64,000 nt of DNA from Actinomycetaceae bacterium. GTDB lineage: Bacteria; Actinomycetota; Actinomycetes; Actinomycetales; Actinomycetaceae. The stretch spans positions 3,074 through 67,073 of the forward strand of contig JAUNVQ010000002.1 of assembly GCA_030540715.1 (NCBI GenBank), in the 5' to 3' direction. The translations under genes were made by a program, and so were the position numbers. Below, piece by piece: positions 6,774 to 16,362 of this stretch. Every line of letters begins with the position of its first letter. Positions within the stretch are counted from its first letter, which is position 1. The notes beneath the pieces are model-generated. The model was not told the origin of the DNA, did no database searches, and saw only the letters and a list, made by a program, of their open reading frames with translations.

Positions 6774-9407
6774 ATGGCAGTCGGAATCATTATTGTAAGC
6801 CATTCGCGCCCACTGGCAATAGCCGCCAAAGAGTTTGCACTTGGCATGCTTCATGACCATAGCGACGTGAACATCGAAATCGCGGCGGGCATCTTCAACA
6901 ACGGAAAATGGCTAACTGGTACTGATGCCACACTTATTGCAGACACCATTACAAACGCTGCCACCGCTGATGGGCTTGTTGTCCTCATGGATATTGGTTC
7001 CTCTGTAATGTCTGCCGAAATGGCGCTTGAGCTTATCGAGCCGACGGTTGCACATAGCATTACTCTATGTGCCGCCCCCCTCGTTGAAGGACTTGTCACT
7101 GCTGTTGTGAGTGCCTCAACTGGGGCTAGCCGACAAGAAGTCGCCAAGAGCGCGACACAGTCTCTCCTTACTAAGCAACACGCACTCAGCCAGTCAACCA
7201 GCATTAATAAAGAGGACGTTGATGAAGTATCTTCATCCCCCCTCGCAAACGATACAGCTACTCTACCCATAGACACGCAATTGAAGGCAGTAGATACGCC
7301 CTCTCACAATGACTACTACGAAGACTCCGATGTATTTTATCGTGAAATCACGTTAGAAGATCCTCACGGTATGCATGCCCGGCCAGCTGCCGCCCTATCG
7401 TCCTCTTTACAAAAACTGAATGCACATGTGGAAGTATCAAACCCGCGCGCCGAAAAAAATAACCTACCGGCTGATTCTATGATTCAACTGCTTATGCTTG
7501 ATGCCGTTTTCGCGGATAAGCTTGTGTTTCGGGCATGGGGTGCGCAGGCAGCGCAGGCCTTAGACACTGCGGAAAAGGTTTTAGCTTCATTTGCGATGAC
7601 TGCGCAGCAAACACCCATGTCAAACGCAGCTGCGGTAAGCACTCACAAAAAGAGCAACACTATCGACACTTCCAGTACGAATCACCCCATCAGTCACACA
7701 CATCTGCAACAAGATCCACTTCTTATCTCTGATGACAACATTGTTATTGGCACGGCATACTGGCGCCACACCAGCATCAACACAACAGACTATACCCCTG
7801 CCAAAGATGCGAACGAAGAATTAGCGCGCTTTCAACAAGCCATTCACATGGTGAAAAAATTTATTCTTCAACAGGCAAACGAGCTGTCTGAACAACACGA
7901 AAAGGATCCTGCAGAGTCGCCTTCGACCTCCAACGAACATAATGATTCAGCAACGGTTTTGCAGGCGCAAGCCACACTACTGCGCGACACTCCCCTGTGG
8001 AAACCAGTACTGCGTTCAATCCGACATGGTAAAAATGCTATCGAAGAGACCAGTGCGCACATCGGACATATTGCACAACAATTTGATGCACTCACCGACC
8101 CATATTTGCGACAACGTGCCCATGACGTTCGTTCAGTAGGTTTACTGATTCAGGCAGCCCTTGTATGCATTGCCACTGAGGCCGACTTTGAGCGCATGGT
8201 CACACGCGAATTCGCAGCCCAAAAACCTGAAGGTAACTGTGTTTTGCTGATGGAGCGGCTCAGTGTATTACACGCTTCACGGCTACAACCAGATGACTAT
8301 CAAGGAATTATTTTGGTGCATGGTTCGGCAACATCCCATGCTGTACTCATTGCACGAGGACGTGGAATACCCATTATTTGCGCGGGTGAAGATGCTCTTG
8401 GTGTTAAAAATGGCCAAATGGTTGCTTTTGATCCGCGCCACAATAACTACGACTTTGACCTCACAACAGATGCCGCACTACATTCGTGGCATCAACGCCA
8501 AAACACACGTAAAGCAGAAAATACGAAGGCCGCTCAGCAACGCTTTCTGCCGGCAACAGCAGCCAACGGAACGCGTGTGCACGTCATGTGCAATATCACC
8601 TCACTTCATGACGCTGCTTTGGGACGTGCTGCTGGAGCAGAAGGTAGCGGCCTAGTACGCACAGAATCACTGTTTTCTTCCTGGAAAAATGCACCAGACA
8701 TTGATGAACAAGCGGATGTATTTACACAGATTGTCAATGAGCTCGATGCTCCGATAACTGTACGTTTGTGGGACTGCGGAGCAGATAAACCATTAGCCTT
8801 TATGTCACAAAATGCCGAACTTAACCCATTTTTAGGAGTGCGCGGCATTCGCTTGCTGCGACGCTACCCTCACCTGCTGGTAAATCAGTTGCGAGCAGGG
8901 CTGCGTGCCGCGAAAGAAAGTGCCCACGAGATATATATGATGGTGCCGATGGTTACTTTCCCAGGAGAAATGAAGCTTGTACATGAAGCGTTGCAACAGG
9001 CTCGTAAACTGGAAGGTGATAACTTATCAAAGATTCGATTGCCACTGGGAATGATGATAGAAGTTCCAGCGGCGGCGGTAAATATCAAAGATTTTTCTGG
9101 GCTCACTGATTTTGTATCGTTTGGCACCAACGATTTATCACAATACGTTTTGGCTGCCGACCGAATGAATGAAGACGTGTGGCCAGCATCTTCATTCCAT
9201 AAGAAGTATCCTATGGATAAGCCCGTTTTGACGATGATTCGACAGGCGGCTTTGCAGTGCGATGTGCCCATTAATGTATGCGGAGATATGGCATCGAATC
9301 TGACGTTTATTCCTGAACTTCTTGACTGTGGGATTACACGTTTAAGTTCAAGACCTACAATGGTTCCGCTTATCAAGCAAAAGGTTCGCGAACATAGTCG
9401 CGACTAG
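6774..9407 (+). CDS. dhaM: DhaM phosphoryl donor fused to HPr and full Enzyme I
   Basis: This 877-residue multiphosphoryl-transfer protein passes phosphate from phosphoenolpyruvate to DhaL-ADP. Domains in order: the EIIA-mannose-like DhaM domain (1-130, His10 in IIVSHSRP); a linker; HPr (about 187-275, His201 in GMHARPAAA); a second linker; and a complete Enzyme I. The Enzyme I part has the phosphohistidine loop with His522 (GSATSHAVLIARGRG), the GLVRTESLF linker, the PEP site (MMIEVPAAA, FVSFGTNDLSQYVLAADR) and Cys836 in VCGDMAS. E. coli DhaM stops after a truncated EI segment, so this protein should draw directly on PEP without the general PTS. It lies 209 bp downstream of dhaL behind a GAAAGGA ribosome site, and may share the dha transcript or have its own promoter. 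Confidence 0.95.
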   Translation: MAVGIIIVSHSRPLAIAAKEFALGMLHDHSDVNIEIAAGIFNNGKWLTGTDATLIADTITNAATADGLVVLMDIGSSVMSAEMALELIEPTVAHSITLCAAPLVEGLVTAVVSASTGASRQEVAKSATQSLLTKQHALSQSTSINKEDVDEVSSSPLANDTATLPIDTQLKAVDTPSHNDYYEDSDVFYREITLEDPHGMHARPAAALSSSLQKLNAHVEVSNPRAEKNNLPADSMIQLLMLDAVFADKLVFRAWGAQAAQALDTAEKVLASFAMTAQQTPMSNAAAVSTHKKSNTIDTSSTNHPISHTHLQQDPLLISDDNIVIGTAYWRHTSINTTDYTPAKDANEELARFQQAIHMVKKFILQQANELSEQHEKDPAESPSTSNEHNDSATVLQAQATLLRDTPLWKPVLRSIRHGKNAIEETSAHIGHIAQQFDALTDPYLRQRAHDVRSVGLLIQAALVCIATEADFERMVTREFAAQKPEGNCVLLMERLSVLHASRLQPDDYQGIILVHGSATSHAVLIARGRGIPIICAGEDALGVKNGQMVAFDPRHNNYDFDLTTDAALHSWHQRQNTRKAENTKAAQQRFLPATAANGTRVHVMCNITSLHDAALGRAAGAEGSGLVRTESLFSSWKNAPDIDEQADVFTQIVNELDAPITVRLWDCGADKPLAFMSQNAELNPFLGVRGIRLLRRYPHLLVNQLRAGLRAAKESAHEIYMMVPMVTFPGEMKLVHEALQQARKLEGDNLSKIRLPLGMMIEVPAAAVNIKDFSGLTDFVSFGTNDLSQYVLAADRMNEDVWPASSFHKKYPMDKPVLTMIRQAALQCDVPINVCGDMASNLTFIPELLDCGITRLSSRPTMVPLIKQKVREHSRD

Positions 9408-9837
9408 GTGTCCATTGCCTATTTAGCCCACTATAGTAAAGAGTACCTGATGCCGCTGGTAGAACCTTTACCCAGACCAAGGGAGATTGTCTAGGACGAC
9501 CTATGGAACACCTTTGAATGATCTTTACTGATAGGACCTCTACCAGGTCATACCTCTACCACACTTTTCAAGGACACCTCGTATCATATGTCTTTCACGT
9601 TTTCACTGCTTGAGGTAATCAGTATGCAAGGCTTCCTCACCCATGTTTTATTCACCCTAGTAACATAAATACACTGTTTACTTTTTCAACAAGCCTTATC
9701 TATAGCGCTAGAAGTCAGCACACACCAATTATCTGGCTTCAAATCAGTCAAAAACGGGCCTAGCCATACTCCCACCGCCGCCACACACACCACCAACCGT
9801 ATAACACCTAGCATCGGCAAAGGCGTAAGATAATTCA
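9408..9837. other. intergenic, nothing assigned
   Basis: No supported gene or clear terminator was seen in this 430-bp gap. It contains a short CACTATAGTAAAG resembling part of the azlC operator palindrome. A C-rich patch near 9770-9800 (CCCACCGCCGCCACACAC) recalls the C/A repeat family. Confidence 0.4.
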
Positions 9838-11682
9838 ATGACCGCTTTTTCTTACCGTTCTGCCAGACATTTGCATAGAGCACTATCTTTATCGCGTCAT
9901 TATTCACGTATTTTTGGTCGCCGCCAAAAGACGCCTCTCCGTGCTTGGCCAGCTTCAGTCACTGGTGAATCATATGTATCGATAGAACGTCACCAGGGCT
10001 ATTTCGTGCGTGTGTACAGGCTGTACCACGCAGATAAGGCAATAGGTCCCCTAGGCAGAAACCACGTTCCGACTTTTGTTTTAATCCACGGAATTGGGGT
10101 AAGTGCGCGCTATTTTATTCCGCTAGCGCGTCAGCTTCGGCTTTACGGCAATGTTTTATTAATGGATCTACCCGGTTTTTCAAACCTACCCAAACCGAAA
10201 AGGGCAATAAGCATTGCTGGATTCGCAGCGGTGATTCACAGCGTCATCCGCCGTGAGAACATTTCTTATCCCATTATTTTGGGGCATTCAATGGGTACTC
10301 AATTCGTTACTGAACTTTCCGTACGCGCGCCCCAGCTTGCATCGCGTATCATGCTACTAGGGCCACCCGTTGACACCGCTTCACCAACAGTTGCTCAAGT
10401 TGGAGTTCGTTTTATTCGATCATCGCTTTTTGAACCCTTCAAGCTGGGCATGCTAGCAACACGCGCTTACGCAAAATGTGGCATTACCTGGTTCAGCCAG
10501 ATTCTTCCCACCATGATGAACTACCCCATTGAACAGCGGATAGAATCTGTGAAAGCAAATATTGTTTTAGCACGTGGGGAACACGATGCCGTGGCGCCCT
10601 CCCCGTGGCTTCATCTCTTATCTCAACGCTATGCAACGCTGCGCAGCAAAATATCTGATAAACCAATTGACCATGAGCCTCCTCCAGTCATTACTATCAA
10701 CAATGCTGCTCATTCCGTTATTCACGATCACGCGGCAGACGTCGCGGCTCATCTGGTCAAACTTGGTAAAGAAAACAGCAACTACACATATCATCCAGCA
10801 ACCCCTAATTCACAGACACATATACCTTCATGGGCGCAAACACGCCCCGAACATTTGAAGCACGCATTGGCAGTATCTTACGCAAACACACAACGCAATA
10901 TAGAGCCAGCAAACCTTCCGCTTCACGCATTACGTAAAGGTGCTGACAAGGTGCTCGCGCTCTACGGAAAATGCCTTGATGCAACAGTATGGGCAACAAC
11001 AGCTTTCCCTGATTATGCCGTGTTTTGTCGACAACTATTAAAAGCCCTGCCTTTTCACACGCCTGTGAAAGTAAACCAATTTCAACGTCATGAAGAACTT
11101 GATGATAAAACCCTTCCAACAGTCATACTTATTCACGGGCTCGCGGAATCCTACAGGGCAATGAACACTATTGCTCAAGCGTTACACGTACGCGGCTACA
11201 CGGTGATTTCCGTACCATCTGCACGTTTTATGCGTCAATCAATAGATGATTTATCAGAAATCATCCACAACGTGATTCGCGATAATGACATAAAGGATTG
11301 CATTTTAGTTGCCCACTCGAAAGGTGGACTGGTAGCGAAATGCGTACTTGCGAAACAGCCACAACTTATCCGTGGTGTGATTGCGTTAGCAACACCGTGG
11401 ATGGGTTCCACAATGACCCGCTTTATTCCGTGGCGTTCTTCAATTCACGAATTATCATGCGATTCTTCGACCATTCGTGCACTTGCGCAATCTACCAAAT
11501 ACCACTCGCGAATAGTCTCTTTGTCACCACAACAAGATGAACAAATCCCCAGCGGAACCTGGCTACGCGGGGCAATCAATCGGCAGATACCTATTCGTGG
11601 ACACCAGCGTATACTTGACGCCCCAGCCTCTGTCAATGCTGTATGTCAAGCCGTCGCGCTGTTGACTACACCAACCAACTAA
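9838..11682 (+). CDS. tandem alpha/beta-hydrolase fusion protein
   Basis: Two alpha/beta-hydrolase domains sit in one 614-residue chain. The first (about 60-310) has the oxyanion segment VLIHGIGVSARYF, the nucleophile elbow GHSMG, and a terminal His in NNAAHSVIHDHA. The second (about 410-614) repeats the pattern with VILIHGLAESYRAM and the elbow AHSKGG, followed by ALATPWMGS as in lipase/esterase-like proteins. Its candidate His is in RGHQRILDAP. The link of about 100 residues between them is hydrophilic. No signal peptide is seen, so the enzyme is probably cytoplasmic or peripheral. The substrate is unknown: esterase, lipase or acyltransferase activity are all possible. It stands alone between two large gaps. 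Confidence 0.8.
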   Translation: MTAFSYRSARHLHRALSLSRHYSRIFGRRQKTPLRAWPASVTGESYVSIERHQGYFVRVYRLYHADKAIGPLGRNHVPTFVLIHGIGVSARYFIPLARQLRLYGNVLLMDLPGFSNLPKPKRAISIAGFAAVIHSVIRRENISYPIILGHSMGTQFVTELSVRAPQLASRIMLLGPPVDTASPTVAQVGVRFIRSSLFEPFKLGMLATRAYAKCGITWFSQILPTMMNYPIEQRIESVKANIVLARGEHDAVAPSPWLHLLSQRYATLRSKISDKPIDHEPPPVITINNAAHSVIHDHAADVAAHLVKLGKENSNYTYHPATPNSQTHIPSWAQTRPEHLKHALAVSYANTQRNIEPANLPLHALRKGADKVLALYGKCLDATVWATTAFPDYAVFCRQLLKALPFHTPVKVNQFQRHEELDDKTLPTVILIHGLAESYRAMNTIAQALHVRGYTVISVPSARFMRQSIDDLSEIIHNVIRDNDIKDCILVAHSKGGLVAKCVLAKQPQLIRGVIALATPWMGSTMTRFIPWRSSIHELSCDSSTIRALAQSTKYHSRIVSLSPQQDEQIPSGTWLRGAINRQIPIRGHQRILDAPASVNAVCQAVALLTTPTN

Positions 11683-12290
11683 TACCTGTACCAATACACA
11701 TTTCTTTTCTCGAAGCGCATCCAAGTACAAAATGGATTCTTTCTACATCAATTTAGCCACCCTGTGTCGGCATCTTCGTCAACATCACTACTTATCACAT
11801 ATATAAACTATTGGGACAAAACACAGCCTAAGTAATACAACAGATACTCTATGACATGACGGCACTACAGGCATGCTCAGGCCTCAAAAGAATCGCGAGC
11901 TCAAAGATAATTCTATCTCAGCACACTTGCACCGCCAGGAAGCTCTCTACACTTATCCGCACATTCTCCAGCACACAGCATCGAACAAGAAGATCGAAAG
12001 AAAATTGCATAAAAGCTACAGCCTCGACCATATACCGAGGCTGTTATATCGAAATGAATACAGCTTCGAATACACCAACTCGATTGGTAGTGAACTTCCC
12101 GCAGCACCGCACCCCACCATCAAAGAAACTAAAACCATAAATCTAACAGCTGCAGCGCAACGATGCCTAGCAGATAGTAACTGACATACCTATTGAACTA
12201 ACTTTTATCTGCTTGAATATTCATGTAACTGAACATAAACACGCTGTCAAAGGGTACCTGCCTACTAAAAGACAATTCCCGAATCTGCGG
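11683..12290. other. intergenic, nothing assigned except a hairpin
   Basis: This 600-bp gap separates the converging hydrolase and murB genes. Two overlapping plus-strand open frames exist, but they lack ribosome sites, have no recognisable sequence and read straight through the hairpin at 12018-12044, so they are not called. Confidence 0.4.
12018..12044 (-). terminator. hairpin downstream of murB, possible terminator
   Basis: ACAGCCTCG (12018-12026) pairs perfectly with 12036-12044 across a 9-nt loop. On the minus strand it is followed by AGCTTTTATGCAATTTT, a broken T-rich tract. It lies about 250 bp beyond the murB stop. Confidence 0.45.
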
Positions 12291-13568
12291 TCAGTCATCC
12301 AAGGACATGCCAACAAAAACGGGCTCAGGAATCAGCGTGATACCAAAACGCTTGCGAACGCCATCACGCACGGTGCGCGCAAGCTCAAGAATATCTGCAC
12401 TGCTAGCTCCTCCTGTATTCGTTATGGCCAACGCATGTTTAGCAGACAATGCGGCAGGTGCATCGACGGACAGCCGATAGCCCTTCGTAAAACCAGCATG
12501 ATCAATAAGCCACGCCGCTGATGTCTTCACCAAACCTTCAACTTCAGGAGCCTCACCAGCGATATTTGTAATCAATGTGTGGTCAGTTACGGGATAGCGC
12601 GGAGCATCATCTGGAAGCATCGACGCGTCCTCTGCGGCAATAACCGGATTAGTAAAAAACGATCCAGCTGAATGACTGTCCGCATCATTCCAATCCAACA
12701 CCATCCCTTTAGAACGTCGCAGTTCCAATACAGCCTTACGAACCTCCACCGAAGGAACACGCGTTCCCAACTTCACACCTAAAAGCTTTGCTAACTGTGA
12801 ATACGCTACTGGACGCGATAAGTTAGCAAAACGCATCTGAAATTGAACTTGTAACACAACCCAACGTCCAGTTGGCCCCCAATATATACTCGCACCAGTT
12901 TCACATCTCTGCGTTTTTTCCGCGCATGCTTCACCATAGCCTGTCAGTGACTTCTTAATCCGCGAAGTCCGATAGCCAAACCCCATCTCCCCCACAGGAA
13001 ATAAACGTTTACGCTGTTCAAGACGGTCCCATACAGTGACTGACGAGATCGTTTCAGCAACTTCCTGCCCGTAAGCACCAATATTTTGTACAGGTGCTGC
13101 CCCTACAGTACCTGGAATGCCAGACAAGGCCTCAACCCCCATCCAGCCCGACTCTATAGCCTGAACAACAAACTCATCCCATGGCTGGCCTGCAGGAACA
13201 TTAACAGCTACCCCGCCGCAGCCACTTTGCTCCTCAACCGTAATACCACGCCGCATATCACGAACAACACGCCCTCTGAAATCAGCATCACAGCACACAA
13301 GATTAGATCCGCCTCCCAACACAAGAAGCCGTGAAAAATCACCTTGAGCATCAGCATTTTGCACAGCAGCAATGAACTCTTCCTCAGTGGATGCACACAC
13401 ATACTCCGCTGGTCTTCCACCAATACCAAGTGTAGTAAGCTCACTTAAGCAGGGAGCATCTGCTTCGCCCTCTGAAATAAAACTCCATGGTACTGGCGGT
13501 TGTGCCGTGATTTTCGTGTCATTTGTGGGCACGGCGCATACGTCGGCGGTGTCGCGAAGATTCGTCAT
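12291..13568 (-). CDS. murB: UDP-N-acetylenolpyruvoylglucosamine reductase MurB
   Basis: MurB is a cytoplasmic FAD enzyme that reduces UDP-GlcNAc-enolpyruvate to UDP-MurNAc with NADPH, the second committed step of peptidoglycan synthesis. The 425 residues show TLGIGGRPAEYV, the FAD-binding LGGGSNLV, GIPGTVGAAPVQNIGAYG, GYRTSRIK and the catalytic-Ser region AGSFFTNPV. The C-terminal AWLIDHAGFTKGYR is followed by the Glu in LIPEPVFVG. Length is somewhat above the usual 300-370, partly from an extra segment around residues 215-240. The ATG used has GGAGG only one base away, so translation may begin elsewhere within the first 40 residues. Confidence 0.95.
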   Translation of the reverse strand: MTNLRDTADVCAVPTNDTKITAQPPVPWSFISEGEADAPCLSELTTLGIGGRPAEYVCASTEEEFIAAVQNADAQGDFSRLLVLGGGSNLVCCDADFRGRVVRDMRRGITVEEQSGCGGVAVNVPAGQPWDEFVVQAIESGWMGVEALSGIPGTVGAAPVQNIGAYGQEVAETISSVTVWDRLEQRKRLFPVGEMGFGYRTSRIKKSLTGYGEACAEKTQRCETGASIYWGPTGRWVVLQVQFQMRFANLSRPVAYSQLAKLLGVKLGTRVPSVEVRKAVLELRRSKGMVLDWNDADSHSAGSFFTNPVIAAEDASMLPDDAPRYPVTDHTLITNIAGEAPEVEGLVKTSAAWLIDHAGFTKGYRLSVDAPAALSAKHALAITNTGGASSADILELARTVRDGVRKRFGITLIPEPVFVGMSLDD

Positions 13569-13637
13569 TCCTCCATCATATCGCCTTCACATACGACTGT
13601 GAGAACCAAGCGTACGGATATGGTTGATTAGCCATGA

Positions 13638-14267
13638 TACTATGCTGATAGTAAGTGTTTCCACGGCAGGACAAACGGAGGAACTACGGGGTACGCAATA
13701 ATTGTTCCTCTTCAGTCAGTCTTTAGTGAGAGCAGATAGCCGCCTTTCACTGGAGGAAATGCAGTAGCCCAAACGAATGCTGACGATGTTCATAACATTC
13801 ATGATACTTATAGTTTGATTGTCACTACACAGAACTGGTACATCGATCCAGGTAACCATCTTTCCAACGACCCAGACTTTGTTTTCACATAGCCTGCCCC
13901 GGTATTGCTGGCACTCGAAATGCGCGACTACACCCAGTGCTTGAATCAACTTCACGCTACATTGGTGGCGCAGCCAAAAGGGCATTACTCCGCAGCGTAT
14001 TCTGGATGTGAGGGAAATTCGCAGGACGGCACTACGTTGGTTGCCATACTCCACAGCTCTCATGTAGACGCAGTGGATGTCGTTGGTTTCGTGCAGTCAC
14101 ATTGCGTATGTGAAAGTGCCATTGATACTGTAAAGAACAACCTGGCGGTACAAGTAATTAACGAGTTAACCAAACCAGTCAGCACGGAACCTGGGGCTGA
14201 GGTTGAACGGCGCATACGTGAAGCAGGGGTCAAAGTGGATAAGGGCTTGGCTTTTGCACAGAAGTGA
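13638..14267 (+). pseudogene. decayed reading frame of unknown origin
   Basis: One plus-strand frame runs 210 codons from 13638 to the TGA at 14267. It is broken only by two TAG codons at 13737 and 13890. The last part (13905-14267) is open for 120 codons and ends in a charged, helix-like stretch (PGAEVERRIREAGVKVDKG). I recognise no family, and no ribosome site or start fits. It may be a gene remnant, or a chance open frame in a 1.4-kb gap (13569-14962) where no other gene is supported. Minus-strand frames through the same DNA look less protein-like. Confidence 0.3.
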
Positions 14268-14804
14268 GCTTTCATTTGCAACGGCTAATATGCAACATTG
14301 CCTATCCAACATGATAAGAGCAGCATCATGGGTGTTCACATTAAATGGGTCCACAGATACGGCGAGGTCCACTCAAGTAAGTATTTAAACTGGTCAAATA
14401 CGGATTAAGGCAGATACAAATCTGACACATAAAGAATTGGTAGCGATAGCATAAGCAGGCCTCTTTTTTCTAGCATTTTGATATAGGCATCGTTTCTTCA
14501 CGCTGCATCATCTTTGAATAATGGATATAGCTACTGGAAAGCATTTATTCAGCTAGAACGTTCAGCACGCCGAAATGTCACGCTACTTCCCACCGCAAAT
14601 CGGCACACCGCCACTCCACAACACAACCAGTCAGCAACCTCTGACCTCTCTATGCCAGGCACACTCCCTTTTTGTACCAGCGGCAGATTTCTCTCCCCTT
14701 TTTTCTCCCACCCCCCTGCCCCAGACACACTCCCGCACCACCTTTTACCTTCCCGTTGCCCCCCCTAGACGGCGGCACAACTCTTCTCAAACGCGATTCC
14801 CTAC

Positions 14805-14847
14805 AAAAAATCAACTAAAAACTCACCCCACCAAACCTCCACCGCCA
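14805..14847. repeat. dispersed C/A-rich repeat member
   Basis: A6 (14805-14810) precedes a 24-bp core at 14824-14847 that differs from the core at 167-190 by only two bases. The preceding 14580-14760 is a C/T-rich low-complexity stretch without a supportable gene. Confidence 0.75.
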
Positions 14848-14908
14848 TACCCTCAACATTCCGGCAACCACACGCTCATACCCGAACTTGTATTACCGCC
14901 GCTATAGG

Positions 14909-14922
14909 TTCACTATAGTGAA
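14909..14922 (+). promoter_or_regulatory. perfect palindrome upstream of azlCD, candidate operator
   Basis: TTCACTATAGTGAA is a perfect 14-bp palindrome 40 bp before the azlC start, followed by AAAGAGGAGAAC. Its central TATAGT could overlap a -10 element, the usual place for a repressor site. Confidence 0.45.
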
Positions 14923-14962
14923 AGAGGAGAACAACAAAACGCAACACTAGTAAGGAAGCATA

Positions 14963-15715
14963 GTGGCAAGATCCAACCGCTGCTCAAACACCCCCGTCGT
15001 GGCTGGAATACGCGCAAGTATGCCTATTGCATTGGGCTACTTTGCGGTTTCACTTGCGGTGGGCCTCTATTGGGACACAGCTGCTTTCCCACCACTAAGT
15101 TCAACGGTTTTTTCGGCACTCAACATGTCATCTACTGGCCAGTTTGCCGCTATCTCAATCATGGCCGCGAAGGGGGGTTTTATCGAGCTGGCCGCTACAA
15201 CCCTCCTGGTCAATCTGCGTTATTTTCTTATGTCTATCTCACTGTCTCAGCGTCTTGATTCGAGTTTTTCAACCTGGCGTCGATTCATTCTGGCTTTTGG
15301 CATTACTGACGAGATTTATGCTCTCAATATTTCACAAAAACACCTCACGTTCACTTTTGCCGTTTCTTCGATGATTCTTCCAATTATCGGCTGGACTGGT
15401 GGAACGGTCACTGGCGCTTTCATGGGTCAAGCTCTTCCTCAATCTGTCCAATCAGCTGCGGGAATACTACTTTTCGCAATGTTTATTGCAATTGTCATTC
15501 CCCCCACTCAAGCCTCTTGTCGTGTCCAAATTGTTGTTGCTTTGGCAGCGTTGACCTCTGTCGCCCTCGCCTATCTTCCTCTGTTGTCCAATATCGATAT
15601 CGGCTGGCGCATTATTATTGCCACGTGTGTTGCTGCGGCTATCGGAGCAACTTTTTTCCCTGTGACGGCCTCTGGCGAACCAGCTTCCTCAAAGGAGAAA
15701 CCATGTCGTACCTAG
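14963..15715 (+). CDS. azlC: AzlC-family branched-chain amino acid exporter, large subunit
   Basis: AzlC forms, with the small AzlD partner, an exporter for branched-chain amino acids or related compounds (the BrnFE type in corynebacteria). The 250 residues contain the family opening GIRASMPIALGYFAVSLAVG. The characteristic ATTLLVNLRYFLMSISLS follows at about residue 80, with the hydrophobic segments of a polytopic membrane protein through the rest. Translation begins at GTG, preceded by AAGGAAG. The 3-prime end overlaps azlD by 13 bases, so the pair is co-translated. Substrate specificity cannot be read from the sequence. Confidence 0.92.
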   Translation: MARSNRCSNTPVVAGIRASMPIALGYFAVSLAVGLYWDTAAFPPLSSTVFSALNMSSTGQFAAISIMAAKGGFIELAATTLLVNLRYFLMSISLSQRLDSSFSTWRRFILAFGITDEIYALNISQKHLTFTFAVSSMILPIIGWTGGTVTGAFMGQALPQSVQSAAGILLFAMFIAIVIPPTQASCRVQIVVALAALTSVALAYLPLLSNIDIGWRIIIATCVAAAIGATFFPVTASGEPASSKEKPCRT

Positions 15716-16005
15716 CTCTTTCGATCGCAGTTACTGCGCTGGTCACATATGCTTTACGCGCTGTCCCACTTCTTCTTTTACGTACGCCTTTTGAAAATCA
15801 GTGGATTATTTCTTTTCTGTATTATGTCCCTTGGGCTGTGTTGACCGCGATGACGATTCCTGCAATATTCTATGCAACCTCGTGGTGGGTTTCAGCTTTG
15901 GCGGGGTTTATTACTGCTGTGGCGTTGGCTTTATTGAAGAGGTCGTTGGCGACGGTGGCTTTGGGCGCTGCGGTTGTTGTATGGTTCGTTGAACTATTAA
16001 TGTAA
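15703..16005 (+). CDS. azlD: AzlD-family small subunit of branched-chain amino acid exporter
   Basis: This 100-residue hydrophobic protein with about four membrane segments is the usual partner of AzlC. It shows the family-like TYALRAVPLLLL near the N-terminus and ends WFVELLM. The ATG at 15703 is chosen because AAAGGAGAAA lies directly before it, inside the end of azlC. A longer frame upstream only reads azlC in another phase. Together with azlC it should form a two-component exporter of branched-chain amino acids. Confidence 0.9.
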   Translation: MSYLALSIAVTALVTYALRAVPLLLLRTPFENQWIISFLYYVPWAVLTAMTIPAIFYATSWWVSALAGFITAVALALLKRSLATVALGAAVVVWFVELLM

Positions 16006-16362
16006 ATTAAAACTCTCATGGTTCTCATCGTCTTGATGTTTTTCCACAGCTGTGAAATGCCGTTTTTCAATCCAAGCAAGACTATCTATACTTTCTTGAA
16101 TTGATTACCTGACTGTTCACACCTCAGCACACTCATGGCAGTTCCCCTCTTTAGCCTGGGCTAACACACTTCACTATCACTTTTTCTTCCGATTTTGCGC
16201 TTATTATCCTTTCACTGCTGCCACAAAGATTGTTCGATCGCTAAGAAGAAAACTCCGATAACTTGGTTGGTGCAAAAAACCTGTGGATAACTCGGGATTT
16301 TTCATCTTTATCCTCTAGGCTTCATACATGACATTTGGCATTTTCAAGGCAAGGAATGACAT
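16006..16362. other. intergenic with inverted repeat, no gene
   Basis: No coding frame is supported here. The gap contains the inverted repeat TTAGCC-TG-GGCTAA (16151-16164) and two DnaA-box-like 9-mers (TTTTCCACA at 16040-16048 and TGTGGATAA at 16282-16290). Without neighbouring replication genes these are not taken as an origin. Confidence 0.4.

Noticed and set aside
11856..12184. Two plus-strand frames downstream of the hydrolase fusion
   Set aside because: They have no ribosome site or recognisable sequence, and they run through a 9-bp perfect hairpin.
14514..14907. Open frames in the C/T- and C/A-rich tract before azlC
   Set aside because: Composition-driven Pro/Ser-rich translations with no start signals.
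16040..16290. Two DnaA-box-like 9-mers as a possible replication origin
   Set aside because: Only two boxes are present, with no AT-rich unwinding region and no dnaA, dnaN or rpmH nearby. Chance is sufficient.
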